The notes: generated by a model not told the origin, from the letters alone. A DNA stretch of 64,000 nucleotides from UBA2040 sp002384725 (GCA_963926475.1 CAWUXE010000002.1:186001-250000), one strand, 5' to 3'; positions 1-9,394 are shown, counted from the stretch's first letter. Made by a program: numbers and translations.

Positions 1-8
1 AAAGTTAA

Positions 9-288
9 AATCAATTATATCTTTTGGAATTTTCCTCCAGCATTCGTTTACACCTGCCGCAAATTGGCAAAACCTACTATTTAGTCCATCATCGCTACCT
101 TTCAGAAGGTTATAAAAAAGTGGTACGGATTTTGGCTATGTTTTGTTGAACAACTAAAAAAATTCGTTATGAATACGAAGAACAAACAAAAGAAAGAAAG
201 CATTCGAATTGTAAAAACGATTTTGAAAAGCAAAAAGTTTAGTTTTGACCAAGGATTGATATTTCTTGGCACGCAGATTCAATCTTAG
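9..288 (+). other. possible C-terminal gene remnant at left edge
   Basis: No intact gene is visible. One frame is open from about 9 to the TGA at 147-149 (it contains IGKTYYLVHHRYLSEGYKK) and a second from 85 to the TAG at 286-288. They join plausibly near the T run at 141-144, reading ...ILAMF then VEQLKKFV.... The Lys-rich tail resembles a real protein end, but I do not recognise the family. It could be chance or a decayed gene truncated at the edge. Confidence 0.22.
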
Positions 289-297
289 AATTTGCTA

Positions 298-747
298 CTA
301 AAAGCTAGACCTAAATTTATCTAACAAATCGCTGAGTTGATTTGCCTCTTCTACCGTCAAACCATTTGCCGATAAAAACAAATCAAACCCTTGATTATCA
401 ATATCTTTAAGCAAGGCTAGTCCTGTTTCAGTAATCTGAACAAAACTTTGTCGACGATCTTCTTTACAACCGTAGCGTTCAATGTAGTTTTTCTCCATCA
501 ATTTATCCATCAATCGAGTCGTATTGGGAGATTTCTCAATCATACGTTCCTTTATAATATTGATAGTCAGCGGCTCTTTGGCACCTCGAAGGATGCGTAA
601 AATATTGAATTGCGCCATGGACAAACCAAAATTTACCATAAATTTATTTTGCTCTGAAGCAATGTAATTAGAGGTAATTCTAACATTTAATAGCGCTCTA
701 ATTTGCGCAGAAGAAAAACCTGTTTTGACAATATCATCAATATTCAT
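298..747 (-). CDS. MarR-family transcriptional regulator
   Basis: A 149-residue winged-helix repressor of the MarR family, full length for the group. The DNA-binding region spans about residues 40-110, with recognition-helix residues near 72-88 and the wing motif KEDRR at 95-99. These proteins bind palindromes as dimers and usually lose DNA on binding a small molecule. No adjacent target gene is intact: the next genes are a phosphatase remnant and a beta-mannosidase. A perfect 14-bp palindrome lies 13 bp upstream of the start codon, which suggests autoregulation (inference). The ligand cannot be told from sequence. Confidence 0.9.
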   Translation of the reverse strand: MNIDDIVKTGFSSAQIRALLNVRITSNYIASEQNKFMVNFGLSMAQFNILRILRGAKEPLTINIIKERMIEKSPNTTRLMDKLMEKNYIERYGCKEDRRQSFVQITETGLALLKDIDNQGFDLFLSANGLTVEEANQLSDLLDKFRSSF

Positions 748-759
748 GGTGCAAATTTA

Positions 760-773
760 ATTACCATGGTAAT
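760..773. promoter_or_regulatory. palindromic operator candidate of the MarR gene
   Basis: ATTACCATGGTAAT is a perfect 14-bp inverted repeat in the leader of the minus-strand MarR gene, whose start codon is at 745-747. Size, symmetry and position fit a MarR dimer site that would block its own promoter. It is seen directly; binding is inferred. Confidence 0.5.
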
Positions 774-779
774 GATATC

Positions 780-1330
780 CTAATTCTTTATGATTTGAAG
801 TAGCACCAGAATACGATCATCCACCTGAAAAACAAGCCCTTGATGCTCTAACATTTTCTTTTCCATGAACTGCATTCTTTTACGTTTTGGCCCCAATAAT
901 GAGAGTTTCAGCCTATTAATGAAGCGTTTTCGACCCAGTTTTTATCCTTTTCTCCACCAAACTGATCTTGAAAACCATCTGAAAACATGAAAATCGTCGT
1001 GTTTCCCTGGATATCTAATTCATGATTTGTAAACCCATTCTTGGGATAGGGATCGGATCGGACGATATATTCAAAAAAGTCGGACTCAGAATTGTATTTC
1101 AACAAATACATCGGACTGTTTAGCTCCTCCCCTTTTGAAATTCGATTTAACATTATATTCAGTCCCAATACAAGGAATCGTCGGTCGTCTTTCTCAGATC
1201 ATCCTTTTTCGGAAAAGTAGAGAGCATTTTCTCCAATTCGTCTCCTGAAATATTTTGTGCAGTTACGTTAACAATGTGGATAGCTTGCTATGGATGTTCT
1301 CCATAGTTTGGTTTTTTGTTTAAAATAATT
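780..1330 (-). pseudogene. remnant of a SpoIIE-type (PP2C-like) serine phosphatase
   Basis: A decayed minus-strand gene. The frame ending at 908 holds FMFSDGFQDQFGGEKDKNW, the hallmark of the SpoIIE phosphatase domain found at the end of Bacteroidota TPR/sensor proteins, preceded by SDPYPKNGFTNHEL, matching the usual GDPMPIG...FTNHE stretch. A frameshift near 905-915 moves the conserved end (EHQGLVFQVDDRILVLLQI) into another frame, which stops at 780-782. Upstream, at 1180-1290, another frame carries NISGDELEKMLSTFPKK before a stop. The sensor and most of the catalytic domain are missing, so it should be non-functional. Confidence 0.7.
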
Positions 1331-1436
1331 GAAAGTGATAAAAAAAACAGAACAACAAGACAATAAGTAAATAGAAGTAGAAAAGTATTCTAGCACTCTT
1401 GTTTTCAAAAATCTGCTTAATCAAGTATCCCTCTGG

Positions 1437-3917
1437 CTACATCCAATTTAAAAGTATGTCTTCCTTGTTTAATAGAGACTTTGATGAAAAGTTAAAGAAA
1501 TATTTGCCTGGAAGTAAATCTATAAAGTTGTTTTCTATTTTCACACCGTTTTTTCTTGCGGTGATAAATACGTTAGAAAGATACTCCTTAGTTTCCACCA
1601 TTATCATTTTTTTTCCATTTTCATCAATTACAATGGAATGTTCTACTACCTCACATTTAGCTGTTTCTCTCTTGTTTGGAAGATGAGAAAAGGTTCTGTT
1701 TTGAATGAGCTTACCATCAACAAAAAGATTGATTTTTAGTGCGAAATTATTACTATCAAATGCTTGATTATTAATTATTTGTAGTATCTCAATTGAATTA
1801 TTCATTTCAACTATTTTTTCCTCAATAATTTCTTCTAAAAAAGTACCGTTCAAATCGTACATCGTCGCTTTTACAAGAACGTTAGTTTTTCCCGGATTGG
1901 TAGAAACGATAAAATATTTTTCTTTGTTGAGTTCATCAATTTTCGCTACAACTGCTATTTCGGCATAATCTCTTTGTGCTTGATAGTGCAGCGGCTTCCA
2001 ATTTCCAAAATAATCAATGCTCGACCAACTAGGTGCTGCCCAACAATCATTTACTTGCCAATATAAAGTTCCCATACACCTCGGTGCTGTTGCTCGATGC
2101 GCTCCAATAGCAATCCCAACTGCTTTCGCCTGCGTTACCAAGGAATAGTAAACAAAGTCCTCGAATGTTTTGGGTTGACCGTAAAGAATCTTAGCATGTT
2201 TAAGCATCATTCCGTTCCCCACGTAGCTTTTTTGGTGATGCTTCATTATGTCTGATTCTAAATCCCAATCTTTTTTTGTGGCAAAAGTGTTAATTGTCGA
2301 CATCTGTGGAAAGCTTTGAAAGCCATACTCTGCGTTGAAGCGACCACTTTTTCTTCCGAAATCTTCAATAGGATCTTTACCATGCCAAACACCCCAATAA
2401 TGTTGTGATCCATGGTTGTAAAACTCATCTTTCCCCCAATTACTCAAGGGAGAGGTGTGAATATAGGGTACTGTAGATAAATAACTAATTCTCTCCGGCA
2501 AGAGTGCTTGAAAAAGCCGCTTGTAATCGTCTTCAATTTTTTGCGCTTCCTTGCCCACTATGACGTAGCGAGCCTGAAAACCCCAATTCTTCCATGCGAC
2601 ATCAACTTCGTTATTTCCGTTAAATAGAACAACTGAGGGATGACTTGAAATTCTTGGTATTTGATAATCAAATTCCTTTTTCACATTGGCTAAAAACGCT
2701 TCATCCCCTGGATACATAGCACATGCGAACATGAAATCTTGCCAAACCATTAATCCCAATTCGTCACAAGTTTCGTAGAAAATCTCATCCGGATAGTATC
2801 CTCCGCCCCAAACCCTAACCATATTGAAGTTCGCCTCTGCCATGTCTTGAACCATACTCGTTATCTGGTCATCTTTAACTCTACTAGGGAAAATGTCCTG
2901 CGGAATGTAATCACCTCCTTTACAGAAGATTGCGCGACCGTTTACTTTGATTTCGTAGCTCGTTCCTATCTCGTCTTTTTCTCGCACCAACTCGGACGTT
3001 CGAATTCCAAATTTCACTTTTCTCGTGTCCATAACTGCACCGCCGACATCCAATAAAGTCCATACATCTTCGTATATTTCTTGGTCCCCTTGTCCCTTTG
3101 GCCACCAGAGTCTTGGATTATCAATTTTAACTGTTCTTGAAACTATCGTGTCGCCATATTTAACAACCTGATCTCCAAACAATTCACTAGTCCAAGTTAA
3201 ATCCATAAAAACAGGTCGCTTTAGCCCCATTTTCAAGATCAATTCCGCTTGATTATTGTCAATATTTACGGTTTGAACACTATGATTTTTAATGCCTGAT
3301 TCTGAATACCAATCTAATGTTACAGGTTTCCAAAATCCCATTGTGTTCATGCGCAATGACCAATCCCAGCCGAACTGATATTGTGGTTTTCTAGTATATG
3401 GTGCAATTGCCACTTTATTGTCGTCATTTGGCGCCGGGAGCTTCGTTTTTGCTTTGTTATATGCCTCCTTGTGGAAATTAACCGGAGATGTGAACACTAT
3501 GGTGATAACATTCGTGCCTTCCTTAACCTGTTGAACTATGTTATAAGAATAAGGATGGAAAGCATTGTCCGTTTTACCTAATAATTGATCGTTCAAAAAG
3601 ATTTCTGCGTAGGTATCTATGTTGTGAAAATTCAAATCCAATTCGCCAGTCTTAAGCATGATCCCATCCGCTTCAAAACTAGCTCTCAGTGTCCAATCGT
3701 AATTCTCCATCCATTGATAAAGCTCCTCATTCTTCTCAAAAAAAGGATCAGGGAGTTCACCAGCGTTATAGAATGCTTCTTGCACACTTCCTTGAGCACC
3801 AAAATCTATCCAAACGTTTTTTAGTGGATTGAAAACCTCCCAATTCAGCTGTTTTTGTGCCATTCCGTTTGCCAAAGTCATTATTGTTATCAATACTGAT
3901 AAAGCGTATTTTTTCAT
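1437..3917 (-). CDS. beta-mannosidase, glycoside hydrolase family 2
   Basis: An 826-residue exported exo-glycosidase that should remove terminal beta-linked mannose from N-glycan or mannan fragments. Start chosen at MKKYALSVLITIMTLANG, which gives a clean signal peptide; an upstream in-frame ATG adds nine residues lying in the neighbouring gene. Order: signal peptide, sugar-binding jelly roll (about 30-200), Ig-like domain, then the TIM barrel. FNGNNE carries the probable acid/base Glu (about 437), and FNAEYGF the nucleophile Glu (about 530). WGGGYYPDE and KGGDYIPQD are typical of GH2 mannosidases. It starts right after the glycosylasparaginase stop, so the two likely form a glycoprotein-degrading operon. 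Confidence 0.93.
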   Translation of the reverse strand: MKKYALSVLITIMTLANGMAQKQLNWEVFNPLKNVWIDFGAQGSVQEAFYNAGELPDPFFEKNEELYQWMENYDWTLRASFEADGIMLKTGELDLNFHNIDTYAEIFLNDQLLGKTDNAFHPYSYNIVQQVKEGTNVITIVFTSPVNFHKEAYNKAKTKLPAPNDDNKVAIAPYTRKPQYQFGWDWSLRMNTMGFWKPVTLDWYSESGIKNHSVQTVNIDNNQAELILKMGLKRPVFMDLTWTSELFGDQVVKYGDTIVSRTVKIDNPRLWWPKGQGDQEIYEDVWTLLDVGGAVMDTRKVKFGIRTSELVREKDEIGTSYEIKVNGRAIFCKGGDYIPQDIFPSRVKDDQITSMVQDMAEANFNMVRVWGGGYYPDEIFYETCDELGLMVWQDFMFACAMYPGDEAFLANVKKEFDYQIPRISSHPSVVLFNGNNEVDVAWKNWGFQARYVIVGKEAQKIEDDYKRLFQALLPERISYLSTVPYIHTSPLSNWGKDEFYNHGSQHYWGVWHGKDPIEDFGRKSGRFNAEYGFQSFPQMSTINTFATKKDWDLESDIMKHHQKSYVGNGMMLKHAKILYGQPKTFEDFVYYSLVTQAKAVGIAIGAHRATAPRCMGTLYWQVNDCWAAPSWSSIDYFGNWKPLHYQAQRDYAEIAVVAKIDELNKEKYFIVSTNPGKTNVLVKATMYDLNGTFLEEIIEEKIVEMNNSIEILQIINNQAFDSNNFALKINLFVDGKLIQNRTFSHLPNKRETAKCEVVEHSIVIDENGKKMIMVETKEYLSNVFITARKNGVKIENNFIDLLPGKYFFNFSSKSLLNKEDILLNWM

Positions 3918-3918
3918 A

Positions 3919-4923
3919 TTACCAATTTCTATCGAATGGAGCATCTACCATTTCTTCTTGGTAATGCGATTTTAAAGCAAAGTTAAACCCGTTGTAAATT
4001 GAATAAGCACCGTATTGTCCATACTTATTCAATGCGATGAAACCGCACTGCAGTCCAGTCAGATCTTCATGTTTGGCAATTATACGCTCCACTGCTTCTT
4101 TGCAGGCTTCTTGAGGAGTTTTACCTTGCCGCATTAGTTCAACAACCGTGTGACTTCCTGCAATACGGATGATTGCTTCACCTAAGCCTGTTGCAACCGC
4201 ACCCCCCACTTCATTGTCAATGAAAAGTCCCGCTCCAATGATGGGCGAATCGCCGATTCTTCCATGTAATTTATAAGCCCAACCACTTGTGGTGCATGCT
4301 CCTGATATATTTCCTTTTGTGTCTATGGCAAGAATCCCAATGGTATCGTGGTTTTCATGATTAATTTCTGGTTTCTTGAATAAGTCTTTGTTTTCCTTTT
4401 TCCACGTTTTGTATTCTTTTTTCACCTCTTTTATCGGTGATTTTATCTTCGGAAAACCGTATGATTTCGCATAATCCTCCGCTCCTTCGCCCACGAGCAT
4501 AACATGTTGTGTATTTTCCATAACCGAACGAGCGATGGAAATGGGATGTTCGTAGCCTTCAATAAATCCTACGGAACCACACTTTGAGTTGTGATCCATT
4601 ATACACGCGTCCAAGGTTACATGTCCATCTCTATCTGGCATTCCACTTATTCCTACGCTTCGGTTTGTTCTGTCCGATTCGGTTTGACGTGCCGCTGCTT
4701 CCACAGCATCCAAAGCGTTTGAATTTGGTGATGATAAGACTTTCCAAGCTTCTTTGTTCGCCTCTAAGCCATGTTTCCAAGTAGAAACGACTATTGGATA
4801 GCGAAGCATAGGTTTTTTATCTAGGAGAGCGTCATTGGCTAAGAATTGCTTAGCTTGAACAGGCTGTGTAATCCCTAAAACAGTTCCGATAGCTCCCCAT
4901 TTGAAAAACGTTCTTCTTTTCAT
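3919..4923 (-). CDS. N4-(beta-N-acetylglucosaminyl)-L-asparaginase (glycosylasparaginase)
   Basis: A 334-residue N-terminal-nucleophile hydrolase that cleaves the GlcNAc-Asn bond of N-glycopeptides. HDTIGILAID places the autoprocessing nucleophile at Thr193; the precursor should split before it into alpha and beta chains. GAGLFIDNEVGGA and ATGLGE match the substrate-binding part of the beta chain. The N-terminus MKRRTFFKWGAIGTVLG looks like a twin-arginine signal, so export of a folded protein is likely. Together with the downstream beta-mannosidase it would dismantle the core of N-glycans. Length is normal for the family. Confidence 0.93.
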   Translation of the reverse strand: MKRRTFFKWGAIGTVLGITQPVQAKQFLANDALLDKKPMLRYPIVVSTWKHGLEANKEAWKVLSSPNSNALDAVEAAARQTESDRTNRSVGISGMPDRDGHVTLDACIMDHNSKCGSVGFIEGYEHPISIARSVMENTQHVMLVGEGAEDYAKSYGFPKIKSPIKEVKKEYKTWKKENKDLFKKPEINHENHDTIGILAIDTKGNISGACTTSGWAYKLHGRIGDSPIIGAGLFIDNEVGGAVATGLGEAIIRIAGSHTVVELMRQGKTPQEACKEAVERIIAKHEDLTGLQCGFIALNKYGQYGAYSIYNGFNFALKSHYQEEMVDAPFDRNW

Positions 4924-4932
4924 GATAGAAAA

Positions 4933-6003
4933 TTACTTATTTTTTTTCGCTAATTCACCTACAAGCCAATTTTGAAACAATCTAGCATTGGCCATATGGA
5001 CAGTTCCATCCTCTGTGAAATTGTGCAATCCTGAATAGGAAGGCCCTGCGCACATGAAAATATAGTCGTTGTTGTCAGGATTCAAAACCGCCGTTATCAC
5101 ACCTATTGGCGGAATACAAATGGGACCCGGTGGTAATCCTTGAATTTTGTAGGTATTATAATCACATTCTATTTCGCGATGTTTGTTCAATAATCTCTGA
5201 ACAGTATCCAGTTGTTTACCCCAACAAAACTTAAATGTTGGATCCGATTGAAGTGGAATACCTTTTCGGATTCTATTGAGATACAAACCAGCAATTATCG
5301 GCCACTCTTCCGCACGTTTCGACTGTTCACTGTAGACTATGCTTGCCAATGTTACGGCTTGTGATGGAGATTTCAGCCCAACAGTCGCCAATTTTGCTTT
5401 TCTTTCTGATGTCCAATAGGTTTTAAATTCCTTCGCCATTCTATCCAAAAAGCCCTGTTCATCTGTATCATAGTACATTTTGTAGGTATTCGGAAGAAAC
5501 ATCGCTGGAAATTCCTCGGTGGAAAATCCGTATTTGTTTAAAGTTTGTGGATTCTCAAGAAGCATTATGAAAGTTGCACTGTCAATCATGGTCGTTTCAG
5601 CGATTTTTCCAGCTAAATCATTGATAAAACGCACATTCGGGACAACAACATCTACCTCTACTTCTGCATTTCCATTGCCATTACTATTTAGCGTAAATCC
5701 ATTTAATAAATCACGGAGACTCGTATTGGGCTTAATCTTGTATTTACCTAGAGCGATTCTTGATTCATTTAAGTTTTTGTATTGACCTAAGATAAGAATT
5801 CCATTTGCGCTCGAAACTAGACCAACTGCTTTGAGCGCCTTGGCTAATGACTCTATACTCGTCTTTTCTTTGATGAAGAAGGAAGTTTCTTTAGTATTTT
5901 TCGTCTCTGACATGGCATACCAGAAAAGTGCCATTTTATTTCTAAAAAAAATAGCGCCGATAACCACTAGAACTAAAAAAGTTAAGATTATTTTTTTACG
6001 CAT
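4933..6003 (-). CDS. mltG: endolytic murein transglycosylase MltG (YceG-like)
   Basis: A 356-residue inner-membrane lytic transglycosylase that cleaves nascent peptidoglycan strands and is thought to end glycan synthesis. One N-terminal membrane helix (about residues 4-22) precedes a LysM-like region and the YceG domain. ASIVYSEQ corresponds to the usual ASIVEKET, keeping the catalytic Glu at 226; PLQSDPT and GLPPGPICIP are the other conserved blocks. Its start overlaps the end of the acetyltransferase gene by 16 bp, so it probably belongs to the dapF-led minus-strand operon. Pairing with DapF links two peptidoglycan steps. Confidence 0.92.
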   Translation of the reverse strand: MRKKIILTFLVLVVIGAIFFRNKMALFWYAMSETKNTKETSFFIKEKTSIESLAKALKAVGLVSSANGILILGQYKNLNESRIALGKYKIKPNTSLRDLLNGFTLNSNGNGNAEVEVDVVVPNVRFINDLAGKIAETTMIDSATFIMLLENPQTLNKYGFSTEEFPAMFLPNTYKMYYDTDEQGFLDRMAKEFKTYWTSERKAKLATVGLKSPSQAVTLASIVYSEQSKRAEEWPIIAGLYLNRIRKGIPLQSDPTFKFCWGKQLDTVQRLLNKHREIECDYNTYKIQGLPPGPICIPPIGVITAVLNPDNNDYIFMCAGPSYSGLHNFTEDGTVHMANARLFQNWLVGELAKKNK

Positions 6004-6506
6004 ATCTTCAATCGTATAATTGTCGAGTTTTGAGAATCAAAGTTAGAATTATCATCGACTTGATGGAGAGGTTCAAATCCACATTTTATAAACAAAGCTA
6101 TACTCGCTTGATTCGATACGTGAGCATCGGCATAGAAAGTGTTTATGCTGAAATCAACTATACATTTGTTTATCGCTTGAAACACGGCTTGTTTTGCAAA
6201 TCCTTTTTCTCTGTTTTCTTCTTCAGCTATTAAAATACCGATCCCTACTTGTCCTTTTTTGAAACCTCCTTGAAAAACATCAATAGTACCAATGACTTGA
6301 TTATCCTGTTTCGAAATCATCCATCTCTTTTGGTTCGACTCCTTAAAGTCTGCTGCAGAGGCAATTAAAGCTTGAATTTCTTCAAATGTATACACCTTGT
6401 CTCTTTCGGATACTACCCAATTTTCAGGGTCGTTTTCCCATTTAAAAATGATAATATGGTCGGAAACCTGAACATCTCGGATAAAAATTTCTTCCGAAAA
6501 ACTCAC
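5988..6506 (-). CDS. GNAT-family N-acetyltransferase (RimJ/RimL-like)
   Basis: A 172-residue acetyltransferase using acetyl-CoA. IGTIDVFQG gives the central strand, and the segment GIGILIAEEENREKGFAKQA contains a variant of the R/Q-x-x-G-x-A acetyl-CoA loop, followed by NQASIALFIKCGFE near the C-terminus. The closest general type is RimJ/RimL, which acetylates amines or protein N-termini, but the substrate cannot be assigned. It overlaps both neighbours by a few bases (ATGA-like arrangement with the gene upstream), implying translational coupling in the dapF-mltG operon. Confidence 0.82.
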   Translation of the reverse strand: MSFSEEIFIRDVQVSDHIIIFKWENDPENWVVSERDKVYTFEEIQALIASAADFKESNQKRWMISKQDNQVIGTIDVFQGGFKKGQVGIGILIAEEENREKGFAKQAVFQAINKCIVDFSINTFYADAHVSNQASIALFIKCGFEPLHQVDDNSNFDSQNSTIIRLKICVKK

Positions 6507-6991
6507 GATGCCAACACATTAAGATTCATTAGAACATCGGCATAGGTATACATCGGAATTCCTCTGAAATCAGCACCCAAGTGTATTCCTTTCAATGAAA
6601 TAATTGAATCCTTTTGACTTTCGAGAATATCAAACAAAATTCCATCGGACTTTTGAATATCAAATACATCAAACAGAGGTTTGGAACAAGAAAATTGATC
6701 TTTATCACAACTCGTATATTTTGCAAACACTTCTTTAATTCGAGATTTATTCAAACTAGCAACCAATTCAATTACTAAAACTGAATTTTTCTTTCGCTTC
6801 GCTGCATTCAAAAGGATATTGACGCTTAAATTCTCTTGTTTACTTTGATGCTGTAAAGAATAATAGTGGCCATCCAAAGATATGCCCAAATGCGGACTCT
6901 TGGTACTTGGATTCCAAATCCACAGATGAAGTCCTGAGATCAATTGGTCCATTGAATCAAGTACATCTATTTCTTTATCAAATTTATACAT
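6503..6991 (-). CDS. protein of unknown function in the dapF operon
   Basis: A 162-residue protein I do not recognise. It has no signal peptide or membrane helix. SVNILLNAAKRKKNSVLVIELVAS looks like an alternating helix/strand core, and two Cys (in YTSCDKDQFSCSK) lie near residue 95-105. It overlaps dapF by 8 bp and the acetyltransferase by 4 bp, so it is co-translated with them and very probably real. The function is open; context gives only a loose link to cell-wall precursor or acetylation chemistry. Confidence 0.7.
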   Translation of the reverse strand: MYKFDKEIDVLDSMDQLISGLHLWIWNPSTKSPHLGISLDGHYYSLQHQSKQENLSVNILLNAAKRKKNSVLVIELVASLNKSRIKEVFAKYTSCDKDQFSCSKPLFDVFDIQKSDGILFDILESQKDSIISLKGIHLGADFRGIPMYTYADVLMNLNVLAS

Positions 6992-7769
6992 CGATTGTTC
7001 CTTTGTAAACGAATTCCGCTGGTCCGATTAGTTTAATAGACTTGTATCTCCCTTCGTCGTATGCATGAAAAGAAACGGCAAGGTTCCCTCCCATTGCTTT
7101 CACCTGAATTTTAGCATCACCTTCTCTATTCTGTTTTTCTGCAAAGGCAATTACTGCGGCCGCTATTCCTGTCCCACATGCCAACGTTTCGTCTTCGACA
7201 CCTCGCTCGTAGGTACGAATGAAAAGCTCGTTGTCGGAAAGAATTTGAACAGCATTAACATTAATACCTTCCATTTTAAACCTTTCGCTATATCGAATTT
7301 TTTGACCAAAAGAAACTATGTCAAATTGCTCTACTTTATCATGAAATTGAATATAATGCGGTGAACCCGTGTTTAAAACAAAGGTGTTTTCGTTAATTTT
7401 TTCTATCTCGTCAATATTATGCATATCGATGGAAATGTTTGTCCCCAAAAATCGGCCTTTGTGAACACCGTCAATAGCGTTAAATGTGTAAGAATCTTTC
7501 TTCAATAGAAGGTCATGAACAAAGCGGACTGCGCAACGTGCGCCATTTCCACAAAAACTTTTACTTCCGTCCGAATTGTAATAATCCATATTAAAATCCC
7601 AGTCGACGCTTCTATCAATCTTTATCAAACCATCGCCACCAATTCCGAATCGTCGATCACATAAGCGTTCGATCTGTGTCAATGTCAAATCGTCATATTT
7701 TCCTGAAAAATTGTCAAGAAACACAAAGTCATTTCCGGCACCTTGGTATTTGTAAAAATCGAATTCCAT
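6984..7769 (-). CDS. dapF: diaminopimelate epimerase
   Basis: A 261-residue cytosolic enzyme converting LL- to meso-diaminopimelate for lysine and peptidoglycan. Both catalytic cysteines of the two-base mechanism are present: FCGNGARC (Cys73) and ETLACGTGIA (Cys198). GAGNDFV near the N-terminus and NTGSPHYI at about 133-140 are further family blocks. Length is normal. It leads a minus-strand run through the unknown protein, the acetyltransferase and MltG. dapB lies on the other strand 16 kb away, so the lysine pathway is not clustered. Confidence 0.97.
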   Translation of the reverse strand: MEFDFYKYQGAGNDFVFLDNFSGKYDDLTLTQIERLCDRRFGIGGDGLIKIDRSVDWDFNMDYYNSDGSKSFCGNGARCAVRFVHDLLLKKDSYTFNAIDGVHKGRFLGTNISIDMHNIDEIEKINENTFVLNTGSPHYIQFHDKVEQFDIVSFGQKIRYSERFKMEGINVNAVQILSDNELFIRTYERGVEDETLACGTGIAAAVIAFAEKQNREGDAKIQVKAMGGNLAVSFHAYDEGRYKSIKLIGPAEFVYKGTIDV

Positions 7770-7918
7770 ATCTTGTTAAATCTTCACAAATGTATGGCTT
7801 ATATAGCTTATAGTACGCTAAGGCTTAACGCTTTTTAACAAGAGACAATGTAATACCTTGATAAATTTGGTGTTATAATTGATGTACAACGAATCAGTAA
7901 TTAAAATTTAAAACAATC

Positions 7919-9394
7919 ATGATTATATCTTCAACTTTAAAAACAGTCGGATTAGGGCTGCTAGGCGGTCTAATTCCTTTGGGTGTGTATGTAACATCTA
8001 TCGACAATACATCTTCCCAATCGGATTCTGTATTAAACCAAAATGCAAGCGACTACGCACAAAGAGTTAGTCTCCATAATGCGCTTGGAGATGCGAATAG
8101 CTTTGTTAGTGCTTCAGAAAACACATTGAATTCAGTTGTTCACGTTACCACTAAAGTGGTGCAGACTTCTTTTCAAAGAGATGTTTTCTCTGAATTCTTT
8201 TATGGACCTGGTGCCGGTGGGCGCGAATTTAAACAAGAAGGTCAAGGCTCTGGTTCAGGAGTAATTGTTTCCAATGATGGATACATCGTTACAAACAACC
8301 ACGTTATACAAGATGCGAGCGAAATTGAAGTTATCCTGAACGATAATTCAAAGTACACCGCAAAAATAGTTGGAACCGATCCTTCCACCGATGTTGCCGT
8401 GCTAAAAATTGAAGCGAAAGGATTGACAGCGATTCCAATTGGAAACAGCGACAACATGCGTGTAGGAGAATGGGTGCTAGCCGTTGGTAATCCTTTTAAT
8501 TTAACGTCTACTGTTACAGCAGGTATCGTTTCAGCCAAAGCGAGAAACATTAATTTATTAAGTGACCGAAGCAAAAAGGATATTGTTCCTATCGAATCAT
8601 TCATACAAACTGACGCAGCTGTGAATCCTGGAAACAGTGGTGGTGCATTAGTAAACACAAACGGTGAACTTATCGGAATCAATACAGCAATTGCATCACA
8701 AACTGGGTCTTATTCAGGCTACAGTTTTGCCATTCCTGTGAATTTGGTTCAAAAGGTAATGAACGATTTGATAGATTACGGAATTGTTCAACGTGGATTC
8801 TTAGGTGTTCAAATAGCCGATATCAACCAAGAAATTAAAACGGACAAAAAGCTCCCCAATCTGAAAGGCGTGTACGTTTCCAAGGTTATTGAAAATGGCG
8901 GTGCGGAAAAAGCAGGACTGAAAGATGGCGATGTGATTCTCAAAATCGGCAACAAAGAGGTGAATTCTGTTGCAAGTCTTCAAGAAGAAATCGGCAAAAG
9001 ACGTCCTGGAGACAAAGCTGTTATTACTGTCCGACAAAAAGATGGAGATGAAGAAATTCTTGAAGTAGTACTTCGAAATTCAGATGGTGAAACCAAATTA
9101 GTTACCAAAGAAGAAGTCTCCAAGTCTGCCGCTTTAGGCGCTATGTTTTCTGAACTTACGAGCAAAGAAAAAAAAGAATTGAGGTTAAATTCTGGGGTTA
9201 AAATAAAATCGTTGAATGCAGGAAAATTAGCATCAATTGGCATGAAGGAAGGATATATTATTACGAAAATCAATAATGAGCCCATCACATCCGTCGAACA
9301 ATTGACCTCTAAATTAAACGACAATAATCGCGGTGTTTTGATAGAATTCGTAACACCAAGCGGCAAAAAAGACTACCGAGGGCTTGGGCTATAG
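7919..9394 (+). CDS. HtrA/Deg-type periplasmic serine protease (Do family)
   Basis: A 491-residue protease/chaperone that degrades misfolded envelope proteins. A hydrophobic N-terminus (about 5-28) is a signal or anchor. The trypsin-like domain has the full triad: His128 (NNHVI), Asp158 (STDVAVL) and Ser240 (NPGNSGGAL). Two PDZ domains follow, about 285-385 (GFLGVQIADI) and 410-490 (GVKIKSLNAGK); the second is short. It stands alone and ends in a strong hairpin terminator that also houses part of the next promoter. Expression under envelope stress is expected from the family, not visible here. Confidence 0.95.
   Translation: MIISSTLKTVGLGLLGGLIPLGVYVTSIDNTSSQSDSVLNQNASDYAQRVSLHNALGDANSFVSASENTLNSVVHVTTKVVQTSFQRDVFSEFFYGPGAGGREFKQEGQGSGSGVIVSNDGYIVTNNHVIQDASEIEVILNDNSKYTAKIVGTDPSTDVAVLKIEAKGLTAIPIGNSDNMRVGEWVLAVGNPFNLTSTVTAGIVSAKARNINLLSDRSKKDIVPIESFIQTDAAVNPGNSGGALVNTNGELIGINTAIASQTGSYSGYSFAIPVNLVQKVMNDLIDYGIVQRGFLGVQIADINQEIKTDKKLPNLKGVYVSKVIENGGAEKAGLKDGDVILKIGNKEVNSVASLQEEIGKRRPGDKAVITVRQKDGDEEILEVVLRNSDGETKLVTKEEVSKSAALGAMFSELTSKEKKELRLNSGVKIKSLNAGKLASIGMKEGYIITKINNEPITSVEQLTSKLNDNNRGVLIEFVTPSGKKDYRGLGL

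Noticed and set aside
6060..6090. tRNA-like GGTTCAAATCC
   Set aside because: It lies inside the acetyltransferase gene and no cloverleaf can be built around it. No tRNA was found in the window.
8242..8682. 146-codon open frame on the minus strand
   Set aside because: It is antisense to the htrA catalytic domain, whose triad is intact; composition reads as a mirror frame, with no family motif.
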